This document shows, in pieces, positions 37,101 to 48,829 of a stretch of 64,000 nucleotides of DNA (its first letter is position 1; every line of letters begins with the position of its first letter). Both the position numbers and the translations under genes were made by a program. The stretch is taken from contig JAQFVV010000042.1 in the NCBI GenBank assembly GCA_028023455.1, positions 5,971,922 to 6,035,921 on the forward strand, read 5' to 3'. Source of the DNA: Epiperipatus broadwayi (taxonomy: Eukaryota; Onychophora; Udeonychophora; Euonychophora; Peripatidae). Below the pieces are notes generated by a model. That model worked only from the letters and a program-made list of their open reading frames with translations. It was not told the DNA's origin and ran no database searches.

Positions 37101-38660
37101 ATTCTCTCTTAAAATGTAAAACTGTGATAATCTATTTTAAACTAAATGTATAATTTTCTGCGGATTTTTATGCCTATTTCTGATCTATTCAATTTATTCT
37201 ATAATTTTATCATTGTAATATTATATGTATTTAATATGCCAAATAACTCGAAATTGCGAGTATTTATAAGTATAATTTTAGCTTATCGCTCTGCGAAGAT
37301 AATTTCAAATCTTCGCTATAATAAATATTAAATAATTGAATTATTATTTTTTTCACTCGCTGTTTCGAGATCATGTTATTATTTTATACTGATTAATTTT
37401 GGGTATTAATATTATAATAATCAGGAGTATTCTAGTTAAAATTGTAGTTTGCTTAACTCTAGTTATAAATTATAACTAACTATATATATAACTTGCACAT
37501 CATAGGAACTAGCCACAAAGATATTTTCAAAGCATATTTCTAATGTTTTATCCGCAATTACCTCTCAAATATGCTTTGTCCTCCTTAGATTTATATATGT
37601 TAAAAACACAGGTGATAATCTTAAACTAGGTTACTAATTAATTTAGTACCAAAATAGTATATTTGAAATACTAAACTTGAGAACTGATTGCATAGATATG
37701 CAAATAGACTCTATCTATTTTTAAGGCATGCTAAGATAATTTTACGTATTTGCGTTATATATGTATAAGCTGCGGATGTGTCCTTACTAAGTACGCAATG
37801 TACAATTAACTGTTTGCTGCATGATTCTTGATGAGTTGCTGGCAGAGGTCACACTTATCCACTTAGTTCGGGTAAAGCACACTCTTTTAGAACTGGAGTA
37901 CAAGGATCCAGATTATTCATAATTAATGCTTATCCGACTCCCTGAACTACTAATATTCTTATTCGTAACAAGTTGTTCAGTCGTAGCGCAACCGAGCATT
38001 TAATGCTGAAGCCCATGAATAATGACCCATTTGCACCTTCTAGTTTTATTAATATTTAAATATGTGCCATAGAGTATATAGGTAAACCTATAATAAACCA
38101 GTTTTCTCTCCCTTTATATTAAACGCTTATCCAGCGTCAGTGTATATCCTAATCTAGGTTAACATTCTAACTTCATATCTCTGAGCCTGATTATGTGCTC
38201 GACTTAACTTATTATAGATAGATGCCATAGGAGCACTATTAAGTTAATTATATAACTTTGGCTATTAAGTTCCATATGATTTAGCAGACTACACAAGAGC
38301 TATAAATTTGACATATTAATATAGGCATAAACTTAAATACCGCATTACACTTTATTGAACACTTTATTATGAGATAACATGTAACATTAATCTCATTAGT
38401 TATGTAACGCCTGTGAGTGTAATCTTTCACGTTCCAATTACATAATTTTGTATATTTTATTTATTAAATTAATATTATTTAAAATATACCTCATTTTTAT
38501 ATCTTTATTGTCCATGAGTTCATTTTTATCCAACTCTAGATTTATTTACATATACATCATTATATCTATACGTAGATCATTCTATTAGATTCCATAATTA
38601 ATCATTATTATATTAGCGATTCACTTAGTCATATGTGTGTATATCTGACCAAATCAGTGT
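34130..38660. other. no gene recognised
   Basis: Mostly AT-rich. 36740-36960 and 37780-38000 are GC-richer blocks without recognisable coding or terminal repeats. The 117-codon ORF at 35825-36178 has no motif or splice context and I do not accept it. Confidence 0.4.
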
Positions 38661-38668
38661 TAAGTTAG

Positions 38669-38884
38669 TTAATTTATGGACCTCTTGTTCCACCCTGGGT
38701 GACTGCCGGACTGAGGTTGAATCGAAGGTCTGAGTAACTTGGGAAATGTCATCCATAGGATATTAGATCCTTGAGCAGGGGTAAAAGGATTGAATGTTGG
38801 CCAGATTCTGGATCCCATCATCCAGATTCGACCAGCTTTAGTGTATTTTGCCAGTGTTCTAGATTTTGTTATGTGGAGGGACAA
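38669..38884 (-). other. GC-richer ORF island of unknown nature
   Basis: A 71-codon minus-strand ORF in sequence clearly GC-richer than its flanks (words such as CCTTTTACCCCTGCTC). All three minus-strand frames are largely open and none resembles a family I know. It may be an exon or a transposon fragment. The upstream GGTAAG is a donor-like word in the wrong place for an acceptor. Confidence 0.3.
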
Positions 38885-39862
38885 TCCTTACCGTTACAAT
38901 ATTGGATAGCAGTAATATGAATGATTACAATCAGATCAATAGCTAAGACAATTGTACATTTTATGAGCATAAATATTCACAAACTATTTCTGAATACTAA
39001 ATTGAAAATTATGAATATAAGTCAGGTATAAAGAAATTTTGTATGAAGAAATTTCAAATTACTAAAGAAAAAGATTCAATAAGATTTCCCATGTTATATG
39101 ACAAAGCTAGATTAAAGCTATTTGTAAGATTAATTGGCAATGTTTCCAAAAAAAAAAAATCTAAAATGGCAAGAAGAATACTATAGAAACTAGAAAGTTC
39201 ACATTATAAATCAGAAGAAGCTTGATATGATAAAAAAAAAAAAAAAGAGATCACTTACATATTGTCATTTTAGGAGTAATAAAGTAAGATAAATAGCAAT
39301 GAGAGATTTTAGATCTGAGAGCATATGTCCAAATCAATTGCAATTCTGAAAAAATGGTAATGGCTATCCTTGCAATGGAAAGTGCTGCAAAAACTATCAA
39401 CATATAACCTGCGAATGAATAACTGATATAATTTTGATTTCATGAATAACTAACTATTCAGTATTCTTATAATATGTCTACATCTCAACAATATAAGGAA
39501 ATGAAGAAAAAAATTGGATACATTTTTAGGATCAAGTTACAGGTAGAATTTGACAAAGACAAATGCTGGTCAACATGGATTTGAAAGCAGAATTGAAGAA
39601 TGACTAATAAGCTTTTGTGAATTCAATAATCATTTTATTGCCAATAAGCTTTTTTATGCAGTTGAAGTGCTGACTATGTACTTTATATATCACAGGATGA
39701 AGTTTGTGAATCAAACGGATGTCATTCTTAGCAAACAATAAAGACTTTCAGTTTTAATAGTAAAACATAACCAGAAAAAGACTGCTGAATAGATTTTTAG
39801 CATCAGTCAAAATTTACATTAATAATTCACAAACTACAAATATGTTTTAAGTCATACATATA
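38885..39862. other. no gene recognised
   Basis: AT-rich with A-runs. No feature supported. Confidence 0.4.
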
Positions 39863-39870
39863 ATCTAGAG

Positions 39871-41068
39871 CAGTGGTCTTCAACCTTTTCACACCTGCGG
39901 CCCGGCAAAAATAAGGATATAAGATTTCGCGAACCGGCAGAAGTTTACAGATAAATTTTCTTAAAGATGTAACCTGCTTAGCCTTAGATAAGCATAATTG
40001 TTATAACTGACCAAAACAGCACACTAGTTATTGTGTATTGTAATGGTGTTGCTTACCTTCACATGCTGAACACAGAAAACAGTACTATAACAATCGTTCT
40101 CATTAATGTGCTTGCATTTCTATGTTTATTATTTCATTGTTAAAACATTCAAGAATAAAATGTTATTCACCTGAATGTTGGGAAATATCATAGCTAGTGT
40201 AATTACATGGCAATGATTATGATAAATGTAATATCTGTATTTAATGTTAAATATACAATATGGTTATATATATATATGGAGGTTGTCTTTTGATAATAGT
40301 AAGGGCAAAATAGAAATCACGTAATTAATCACCGTACAGTCAAAAAAAAAATCACACTATTTTAAATCTGAAAAAATAAAACGAAACGTGTAAAAGTCTG
40401 AAGTTTTGATGTTATTGTAATTTTTTTTTTTTGTGCTGGTGTGTTGAAGAGATCAAAAAATGTAATTAATAGGAAAAGTTTTTTTAAAAAAAATGGTAAA
40501 ATAGATATTGCGTAATAGAAATAAAGTCAAAAAAAAAAAAAATCGCAAAGTTATTTTTAAAAAAAGGTTAACAGAAATTGGTTTTAAAAATAAAAGTTTT
40601 AGTATATTAGCAGTATATAAATAAAACCAAAAAATATTGCCTTATAGGTCAAAAAAAAAAAGTGGGCGTATTTTTAAACAAACAAAAAAAAAAGAAATCA
40701 AAACTTGAAAAAGTCAAAAGTTTTGCCAACAAGCGACCGTGATTGGCTATCAAAAGACAACTGAAGTTTGTATAATAAAAAACCTTTTTTTTTTAAATTT
40801 TGAATTTTTTTTAGAAAAATAATAAATTTAATTCTGTCTCTCCATAAACATCTGTGATAAATAGAAAAACAAATTAATTTATGTATGATTGATTAGATTT
40901 CGTTTTTGTTCTGCTTCTTATTTTTTAACAGGGTAAAAATGCGATGAAAAAATAAATAAAAACTGTTTATATTAATTAAAAGTTTAAAATCTTATTATTA
41001 CAAACTTTCTTGCCAGTCTAGCGCGGCCCGGCAGAAAACTTCTGCGGCCCGGTGGTTGAAGACCACTG
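39871..41068. mobile_element. hAT-type non-autonomous element (1198 bp)
   Basis: Ends CAGTGGTCTTCAACC and GGTTGAAGACCACTG are perfect 15-bp inverted repeats, followed by subterminal GCGGCCCGGC and GCCCGG words. A perfect 8-bp target-site duplication, ATCTAGAG, lies at 39863-39870 and 41069-41076. The interior is AT-rich with many A-runs and no transposase. The minus-strand ORF 41018-41227 only crosses the right terminus by chance. Confidence 0.95.
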
Positions 41069-41076
41069 ATCTAGAG

Positions 41077-42179
41077 AACATAATCTATTGCTTTTAGAAA
41101 TAACATTAGAAATCAAGATGGGGAAACAGATGAATTCAATATAGAAGAAAATAAAAAAATGATTCAAGAGAAAACAGAAAAATTTAAGTAAGATGAAAAA
41201 AATATTTAAATTGATGTAAAACAACACATTGCTAATAGCAAAACAAAAAAAAAAAGGAAATCAAAATTGCAAAGAATAAAAATAATTCCCTAAATAAGTT
41301 TCAAAGAGCATTTAAGATCAACAAAGAATAATATTATAACAATATTTGTAAATACACAGAAAAATGAGGTATTTTGGATAAAATAAATGCTCTAAGAAGT
41401 TTAATTCTGTGATAAACTTAAAGAGAAAATGGGGGAGATTCTCATTCAAATGAATAGAACTATTGATGCCAAAAGTCATTTTATAATGCCCTGAACAAAT
41501 GAATAAACAAAATTTTCAAAAAATAATCCAAGAAAGTAAAAGTTTGACATATTAAAAAATGGTTATATGTCTAAAACATTTTAATTTTTAGGTTGTGTGT
41601 TTTATAAAGTATCTGAGATAAATTATGAGAAAAAAAAAATTGTTTCATGATTCAGCTTTGTCTTACAAAACATCATTATCTATGGGATAAATTTTAAAGA
41701 ATAATTATGATGGTAAAAGTATGAGAATGTTTCAGAATAACAAATGGTTAAAACTGCTGTAAGAATTAAAATGCATATAAAAAAAGTTCAAATATATAAT
41801 TACGTTTAACAATCAATAGAATTCTATGATCATAAAAGGATTTTTTTTGATTCAATTCAATACATCTATCAGATATCAACTAACAAATTAATATATAATT
41901 TATATTAAAAATAATCAAACAGTTTATTGCTCAAGAATCCATGACAAGTATGAGTAATGGGAGTGACAGTTGGACCACAATCCACAGATCTTGTGCTCCC
42001 GTCTGCTACTCTAACGTTAGCCCAAAATACATGGAACATATAATTGGTATCTTTTATTATTATTATTTTACTGTTATTTCAAGATATAAATTGATATTTT
42101 TTATCAAAAAAATAACTTTATACAATTAAAATGATGTTGCAGTATTTTTGACATAAAGACATTCCACCAAATGACTTAC
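41077..42179. other. mostly unassigned; possible minus-strand 3' exon near 41930-42020
   Basis: On the minus strand, 42020-41930 is less AT-rich, follows an AG (GCTAACGTTAG or GTAGCAG) and ends near an AATAAA word. It could be a 3' exon following the candidate exon at 42180-42229. Several frames are open, so the reading is ambiguous. Confidence 0.25.
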
Positions 42180-42229
42180 TTATCTTTATTTCCCTCTTCT
42201 TTGCACTCTAGATTTTGCGATGAGTTTCC
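42180..42229 (-). CDS. candidate internal exon, product unknown
   Basis: A 50-nt minus-strand segment bounded by an acceptor (TATATGTTACAG) and a consensus donor (GTAAGT, complement of 42174-42179). Only one frame is open: GNSSQNLECKEEGNKD plus two bases. It begins in phase 0, the same phase in which the exon at 53331-53446 ends, so it could be an alternative downstream exon of that gene, used instead of the terminal exon at 44574-44690. It is too short to recognise and could be chance. Confidence 0.35.
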
Positions 42230-44553
42230 CTGTAACATATACATAAATCATCCTTCTATTATTGTTAAAAGTACATTAAAAATAAACAGGTAGATTAACT
42301 TACACTAGAATTTAAACTAATAAATAGTAAGAAAAAAAAAGGCATTATTTTGAACCACTCAAAAAAAAAAAAAAAAAGCAATCATAAGCTTCTCTTCTAT
42401 ATTGTTAAAAAAATTATGAATTGACAATTTGGTAACATTTAATAATACTAATAAATATATGTACTGTATATAAATATACATATATATAATATGTTTTTTC
42501 AGGTACAATTCTTTACTTTAAATTAAATGCTTTAAATTTTGAATTGTGACTATATTAAAAACTAGAAATTAACACACATATTTTTTTTGGAAAATATTAT
42601 ATCTAAAAACTTCTTTCATTTTTTAAACAAGATGATGCAATCCAAAGCAATGTGGATAAAAGAAGAAAAAAATTACATCCAAAAAATAGGTATTGATTCT
42701 TCCTATTTACAAATAAAAGTTGAAAAGTTTTAGTAACCAAGTTCCTTTTAAGCAGATGAGATACAAATTGATGATAATGAAAATCAATTTAAAAAAGAAA
42801 ACAAAAATCTATTTTTGTAAAAATAAAAATGTTAGCTAACATTGATGTGTAGTAGTGATTGTCAATTTTAGTTCTGCAACAGTAAAAACAGACTTAAACA
42901 TAAAAATAAACTATGAATTTAGCATCTTGGAGGAATGTGATAACTCATATGGATTGCACCATTTTTCAATGTTTTTTTTATAATCAGCCAACTGCGATAG
43001 ATTTAGATTTTCCTATAACTGTTAAATACCTATTTACTGACCAATAACAGATTTTAGCCATGTTGGCTGTGAGTCTTGTTTAAAAAATTATGAGCTTGCT
43101 AAAAAAATCTTCACTATTTGAAAACACTTTCCATTGCCACTTCAGACTTAAATTCCAAAAGAAGAGAATGAGACTGTTCCCATTAAAATCATTTTTATAA
43201 TATATAAGTATATTTAAATATATATATATTTGAAAAGCTTCTGTTAAATATTACTCTCATTCACTTACATTATAATCCTTTGTGAAAATGATAATAAAAT
43301 GTGTAAGAAGTAAAATGATTTGCTTGTAAAAGTTTTTAATAAGATATTAGATGAAACAAAAAAAAAATTTTTTTTTTAAATTCCTGCTTTTAGCAAAATG
43401 TTAACAAAATAAAAATTGAAATAAAATGTTTTCAATTAAAATAAAAATGTAGTCATCAACTAGAAGATATTCATTTTTTAATGTATACATATAATTCTAA
43501 TAAATCCATAAATAAATCATGGCTATTAAATATATAATGTTTTAAGAATACAAACATATCCATGACTAACTAAGTCTAAATACATTATTGTAATTCACAA
43601 ATCGGATTCCTAAACAACCATTTCAACAAACTTGCAAATAACATATTTTTTTTATATTTATACCAATTTATTGGTTATAGGCTTATTAAAATTTTTAGAA
43701 TTTCAACTAATTTGTTATTTGAAACTTTAAGCTGGTTTAATTAATACTTACAAAAATCATTGTTAATATAAAAGTTTTATACTTTTGATGCTTAATTTAT
43801 TAACTATTTCAAAATTTTGGGGTCAGATAAATGTGGCCATCTTTAATCTGATCAATAAATTGACATTAATATGAGAAAATACACATTGTTTTCAAGTTTG
43901 TTATAGAAATATATATATAATTTTTGACAAAGTATTGCTAATTTTTTATTATTATGTAAATATTTTTTTTTTTAAAAAATCAAAAAAAAAAAAAAAAGAA
44001 AAAAAAAAGAAAGAAGAAATATATATATTTAAGACACACAGCCTTAGTCTAATATATTATTGAAGTAAATAAGCAACTATTAAAAAAAAGAAACCAAAAA
44101 TCACTAATAAAATCATTCTTTTGGTTCCTTTAAGTGAGAGCAATGTAGAAAAACCCAATTCAAACATGGTTATACAATAATAATGTATAAGGACATAACA
44201 TTAGTTTCAACTACAAGATATAAGGTCTATATCAATGCAAGCATACACATGTACCAATAATTTCATACATTATTTATAGAAATAATAAGAAAATATGTGA
44301 TTAACTAATGAAATCATTACAAAAAAAATGTAAATAATAATAATAATCACAAATCTGGTTAATTAATTTATTATTATTTTAAAATTTAATACTGTGTAAA
44401 AAGAAAATTGATGTATGTATTAGCATTCCAAACATTCAATTTAAAAAAAAAAAAAGACATGTAATTTGCTGATGTGCAAGATAGAACGCTGAAAGAAAAA
44501 AAAAAGTAGATGATTTGCATTCCATTTTTTCTTGTAAGAGATTTAAAATATTA
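42230..44553. other. no gene recognised
   Basis: AT-rich sequence with long A/T runs (for example around 43960-44020). No feature supported. Confidence 0.45.
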
Positions 44554-44573
44554 TTTATTTAGTAATCATCAAT

Positions 44574-44690
44574 CTATGGTGGGCTAAAACAGCAACAGAA
44601 TATGAGGATGAACCCCTCTGGGTCTTCAATGGCTGCACTTATAACAAAAGGAGGATAATCAAATGTTTCACAGACTTCTCTCTCATTTAA
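44574..44690 (-). CDS. terminal coding exon of an unrecognised host gene
   Basis: On the minus strand an acceptor (ATATGTAATCCAG) opens a 38-codon phase-0 reading frame ending in TAG (44574-44576). An AATAAA signal follows about 15 nt after the stop (44554-44559). The peptide starts LNEREVCETFDYPPF and continues VISAAIEDPEGFILIF. Its composition is protein-like and the DNA is much GC-richer than its surroundings. Phase agrees with the exon at 53331-53446. The DPEG-x-x-L-x-F end slightly recalls the last strand of VOC/glyoxalase folds, but that is too weak to name a function. Confidence 0.55.
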   Translation of the reverse strand, partial: LNEREVCETFDYPPFVISAAIEDPEGFILIFCCCFSPP

Positions 44691-45053
44691 CTGGATTACA
44701 TATGTTTAACATTAGAGACCATTGAAAATTTGGGCACAAATTTAACTTATTAACTAGTGATTTGGATAAAGTTATCATTTGCAGATAATTGGGCTTGAAG
44801 AAGGAAGAAAATCATTGTGTAAAAGAAAAATGTGCACAATAAAAGAACTTAACACTAAGAATAAAAAATATTTTTAAACTGTTTTAATGATTTATAAATG
44901 AATCAAGTAATTGATTTAGAAATAATAATAATAATAAAAAGAATAATACAAATATAAAATTTAATGCACATATATCTGAATTATATAAATGTATATTTTA
45001 ATTATATTCTCTTATTTTTCTCTTTCACTTTCTTTGCATATCTTCATATAATC

Positions 45054-45341
45054 ATATATATTGCTTATAACACTTCTTTCTTATACACTTTAATGCAACA
45101 AATTTTCTTGAAAACTTCTTTATTTCCTTACAGTTTCGACTGTCCAGCAGTCTTCATCAGAGCTCTATCTTCTTCTCTCCTTTAATTAAAATGACCCTCA
45201 TTTTAATTAAAGCAGAAAAGAAGACAGAGCTCTGATGAAGACTGCTGGACAGTCGAAACTGTAAGGAAAATAAAGAAGTTTTTAAGAAAATTTGTTGCAT
45301 TAAAGTGTGTAAGAAAGAAGTGTTATAAGCAATATATATAT
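45054..45341 (+). repeat. F3 perfect hairpin with hammerhead-like core
   Basis: Inverted repeat with arms of about 140 bp and only 3 nt between them; symmetry centre at 45196 (CCC between AAAATGA and TCATTTT). The right arm holds CUGAUGA (45232-45238), an extra A, stem II GACUG (45240-45244) with CAGUC (45250-45254) around loop CUGGA, then GAAAC (45255-45259) and a GUA triplet. This matches a hammerhead core with a perfect 5-bp stem II, but no stem I can be paired, so activity is doubtful. The left arm carries the same on the minus strand. The ORF 44964-45185 is inside this hairpin and not a gene. Confidence 0.8.
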
Positions 45342-45726
45342 TTTAATTATATTAAAAAATTACTGAATATTAATTTTACTTTTAAAAGAAGTAAAATATA
45401 TGGCGTTAAAAGTAGGATAGATCTTTCTATTATCGAAACTTTTAAAAGTTTAGCAATACTTAAAATAATCATTTACACATTTGACATTTATAATTTACTT
45501 GCATTTATTGTATAAGAATACAGATCAGAAGGAATATTTTAATTTGCAATGCAAATATTTAAAAAAAAAAAAATTAAGAAAGGTATATTTTAAAGCTTAT
45601 AACAATATCTTCGCCCGGGTTTATAAATGAAATGTTTACAAGTAATATATCATAGAAAGATATAGCCTAAGATATGAATGATTAAAAATTATGAATGAAT
45701 ATGCATATCTTTGATCTGAAGTAAAA

Positions 45727-46178
45727 CAACAGTTATACACAAGCATAAGAAGTGGTTGTCATGTGATGTTTATTGGTTTAAAATCAATCCTGCCTAATAG
45801 GATAGTGGTTGTTATGGTTATTAGAGAACCAAAGACACCAAAATGTACGGGTATTGAACTGAGTTCAGACCCATATGTCAATATAAGCTAATGGGCTTGG
45901 ATTGAAAACATTAAGGTGTTTTCAGTTTAAAACTCATAGTTTTGTAGTCAAGTGGAGATTAAAAGTGGTTGCTGGAGGTTGCATTAGATCCTAAGATCTA
46001 GGTGCAGTGCTCTCAGATCCAAGGCTCCTCACTGACGAAGGCCACAAGCCAGAAACTAGTCTGGGGATATTGGATGAGTAGGCATTAGATGATGATTTTA
46101 TGCACAAGCCTTCTGGCATCCATTGATTACTCTAGCTTGCTGTGTGTGGCAATATGTATAGTGAGTTTTGCCTGCTTT
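45727..46178 (+). mobile_element. F1 retrozyme-like monomer (452 bp)
   Basis: Best-preserved single F1 unit. It starts CAACAGTTATACACAAGCAT, has GGTTGTCATGTGATGTTTA, a central unique part, the hammerhead near its 3' third, and ends TGAGTTTTGCCTGCTTT. The short direct repeat AAGTAAAA flanks it (45719-45726, 46179-46186) and could be a target-site duplication, though it is short and A-rich. No ORF. Related copies, several partial, are annotated across the window. Confidence 0.75.
46017..46075 (+). ncRNA. type I hammerhead ribozyme, F1 (best copy)
   Basis: Outer stem I AUCCAA (46017-46022) pairs with UUGGAU (46070-46075); internal loop GGC opposite UA. Inner stem I UCCUCA (46026-46031) pairs with UGGGGA (46062-46067). 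Core CUGACGA is 46032-46038. Stem II is GGC (46040-46042) with GCC (46048-46050), loop CACAA. Core GAAA is 46052-46055, C46056 can pair with G46059 as a minimal stem III, and the cleavage triplet is GUC (46059-46061). An A-A apposition at 10.1/11.1 and a 3-bp stem II make it a minimal ribozyme. All universally conserved positions are present. Activity is inferred, not shown. Confidence 0.78.
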
Positions 46179-46186
46179 AAGTAAAA

Positions 46187-47056
46187 TCTTATGTGTAAGT
46201 TTAGGATTATAATATATTTTCACCCACATCAAATTATTTAAAACACACATAATTATTTTATTTATTAATTTTTGGTGATACTAATAGAAAACATGCATTA
46301 GCTAACTTATGAATTATACATATACCAGTATTGAGTTATTTGTCAATGTATTTAATTATTGTTATTTAATATAGTGCACTAAGCTTCACTCAAAATGCAT
46401 TAATTTAAGCTTTTCTTACCAGTGTCCAAGCACTTGAAAATTGGAATTTCATTACATTTATGTAAATAAATTCATTATTTTTTTATTACTGGTTCTCAGT
46501 TTCAATTCATCTATTCATATAATTACATATCTTAATTTATAGTTTATAAAACATAAGTAATAATGATTAAAGCCAAGTATTTCATAATACATTATGAATA
46601 TTACTTCTGCTAAAGCAGTAATTAAGATCATACCTTAGGATTTATATTTCCAATACGTTGGCCATCATGGGTTTATATGTAACGAAAGGAAGAGTCTAGC
46701 ATCGTGCATGTCCACTTAGATATCTTGGCTTAACATGGTGCTTAAGAATTAAAAATATTTATGAATATGGATAAAGAATAAACGATTTTTACATCTTCTT
46801 TCTCATGCTCCATATTTTATAAGTACTGTTGTAGATTGTTCTACAAAATATATATTTTTTCATGCTATAATTTAGCTACACTAATAAAATTGACTTGCCC
46901 AAAGCATTTGTTTTTGGATATCTCATATATTTGACTATTATAACATATATTACATTATAGAATGAAGCTTGTAAATAACTTTGATACTTTAAAAGGTTAA
47001 TATGGTTTATTAATTATCGAGTGTTTTTTTTTTTTTGACAATCTGCCTTTCATATA
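46187..47056. other. no gene recognised
   Basis: AT-rich. A donor-bounded open segment on the minus strand near 46665-46700 was examined and rejected because no acceptor precedes it. Confidence 0.4.
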
Positions 47057-48440
47057 CACCTGGGTCTCGTTTTACGCGATAGATAGGTTCCTCAGAAAAC
47101 ACGCGCAAACGAAATCGCGCAAAAATAGACATAATTTACATTGAAAAAGGGGGGATGCGGTCTGTGATTTTTCAAAATCCGCATAAAAGCAATGCACCAA
47201 CGTAAAATTACTTTAAAATTCGTGCAAAAAAAAATAAGGAAATAAAATATGACTAATAAAAACTTTCAAATTTGAAAAAAATTGATACTAGACAAACTTT
47301 TTTTAACTATAATATTTAATTTTATTCAAAGCAATATATTTTTATGCATAATTTACAGTAATTTACATTTTTTTATACAGTACACGTTTTAATTATTATC
47401 GCTATTTGCCGTTGTTGTGTTTAACGGTGTAAATAAAACTTTTATAAATATTATTATGTAATTAAAAACTTTTATAAATATTACTCCAGAAGTAGATAGA
47501 TATATGTGTGTGTTAAACTTGAATTTGTATAAATAAAATATGTAGAAAGTACAAACTTTAAAATGTAGAATGGAAATAATTAGTGAATACATTACAGCCG
47601 TTAAACAGGTTAGTTTGCAAATTGGTAAAAAAACAGATTCTCCACAAGAAAAAATACAACTAGCGCCAACGTCACTCTCATGTTGTGTTAATTGTTTTCT
47701 GGTGAAAACGTAATTAGTAATTAATCTTTGAGATGATGATTTTATTAATTGTTTATGAACGCGATATCCAGACATACAATCATTTAGCTCTCATTGGAAT
47801 TTAAGAGCACGTTCGTGATTAGTGTCATTGGTAAGAAAATAATTTGCCAACTGATTAGAAAGTTGAAGACCTTCTCAAATCATTTTTGAAGTGAAAGAAA
47901 CAGGTTCCACTTCTGTTTCATTATCTTTTTCTACATTTTCTTCTGTATCTAAACTTTTATTTTTGTCTTTAATTTTTTAATTTTCAATTCCGTTTAAAAA
48001 TCAAATTTCGTTTCACTGCTTATTACTCACTTTTTAAAAATAAATTTGCGGACACTAAATGATTAATAATTGATTACGTTATTTTTTAAAAAGCAAAAAC
48101 AGAATGTGATTTAAAATGTAAAATTAACACGCACAATGTTTGAACAAATTTACATTATAATCTTGTAAAATTTAATATGTGTATACATAAAATGTGGAAA
48201 TCATGATTTTAATTTCATTATTGCATAAAATCTTACTATTATAAAGCACTGAAAATATTGAAATTATTAAGATGAAAGTCGAATTCCAATAATGTGCTAT
48301 TACTTTCAATATAATGTAAGTGCTCGAAATTTATTATTTAAAGTAATAGCGCATTATCGAAGTTCGACTTCCGGTGAAACATGGAATCGCGTAACTTCAA
48401 AATCTTGTTAAATAAGTCCACGTAAAGAGAGACCCAGGTG
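47057..48440 (-). mobile_element. Tigger/pogo-type DNA transposon, decayed (1384 bp)
   Basis: Ends CACCTGGGTCTCG and GAGACCCAGGTG form inverted repeats, flanked by TA on both sides (47055-47056, 48441-48442), the target of Tc1/mariner-pogo elements. The left end continues TTTTACGCGAT, like many Tigger termini. A transposase C-terminal remnant is read on the minus strand. A hairpin near the right end (about 48272-48372, GTGCTATTACTTT with AAAGTAATAGCGC) is conserved in the second copy at 61390-62624. Confidence 0.88.
47690..47960 (-). pseudogene. Tigger transposase C-terminal remnant
   Basis: Minus-strand reading from about 47950 downward gives VEKDNETEVEPVSF, then EGLQLSNQLANYFLTNDTNH, ERALKFQ, then ELNDCMSGYR and VHKQL. 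This follows the C-terminal pattern of Tigger/JRK-type pogo transposases, where an alpha-helical stretch precedes D-N-eRs-kf---i---i--Y. In-frame stops interrupt it, and most of the transposase (DNA-binding and DDE domains) is gone. The 128-codon ORF 47389-47775 overlaps it and extends beyond into non-coding sequence. Confidence 0.6.
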
Positions 48441-48829
48441 TACTATATACGTGATAAAGATCATATGACTTGGTCGAAATGTCAGAAAAAAAAGTGGATC
48501 ATAATGAATGTTAAATAAATTTTTTTTTTTCTTTTTTAAAAAAAAGGCAGTGCATGTTTATTATATATATATGTATACATCATTTTAGAAAGAGAGTGAT
48601 GAATATATGAAAAAAATTTTAAACTTTTATTCCTGTCTCATAAGGCTGCCATAGTAATTGCCAGTGTTAAATGAATTCTTTTTAACCACTGACAAAAGAA
48701 TTTAAGTATTTCAGGTACAGAAAAAAAAAGACAAAAAAAACAAAACAATAATAATACATTAGAGATGAATTTTGTGATACCATACAACCAATCTATGAAA
48801 CACAAATATGTTCACATATATAGAGAGCC

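Noticed and set aside
41018-41227. 69-codon minus-strand ORF
   Set aside because: It spans the right terminus of a hAT element with exact duplication, so it cannot be an independent gene.
44964-45185. 73-codon ORF
   Set aside because: It lies in the left arm of the F3 palindrome and its flank.
46660-46705. Possible minus-strand exon ending in a GTATGA donor
   Set aside because: The open frame meets a stop before any acceptor AG.
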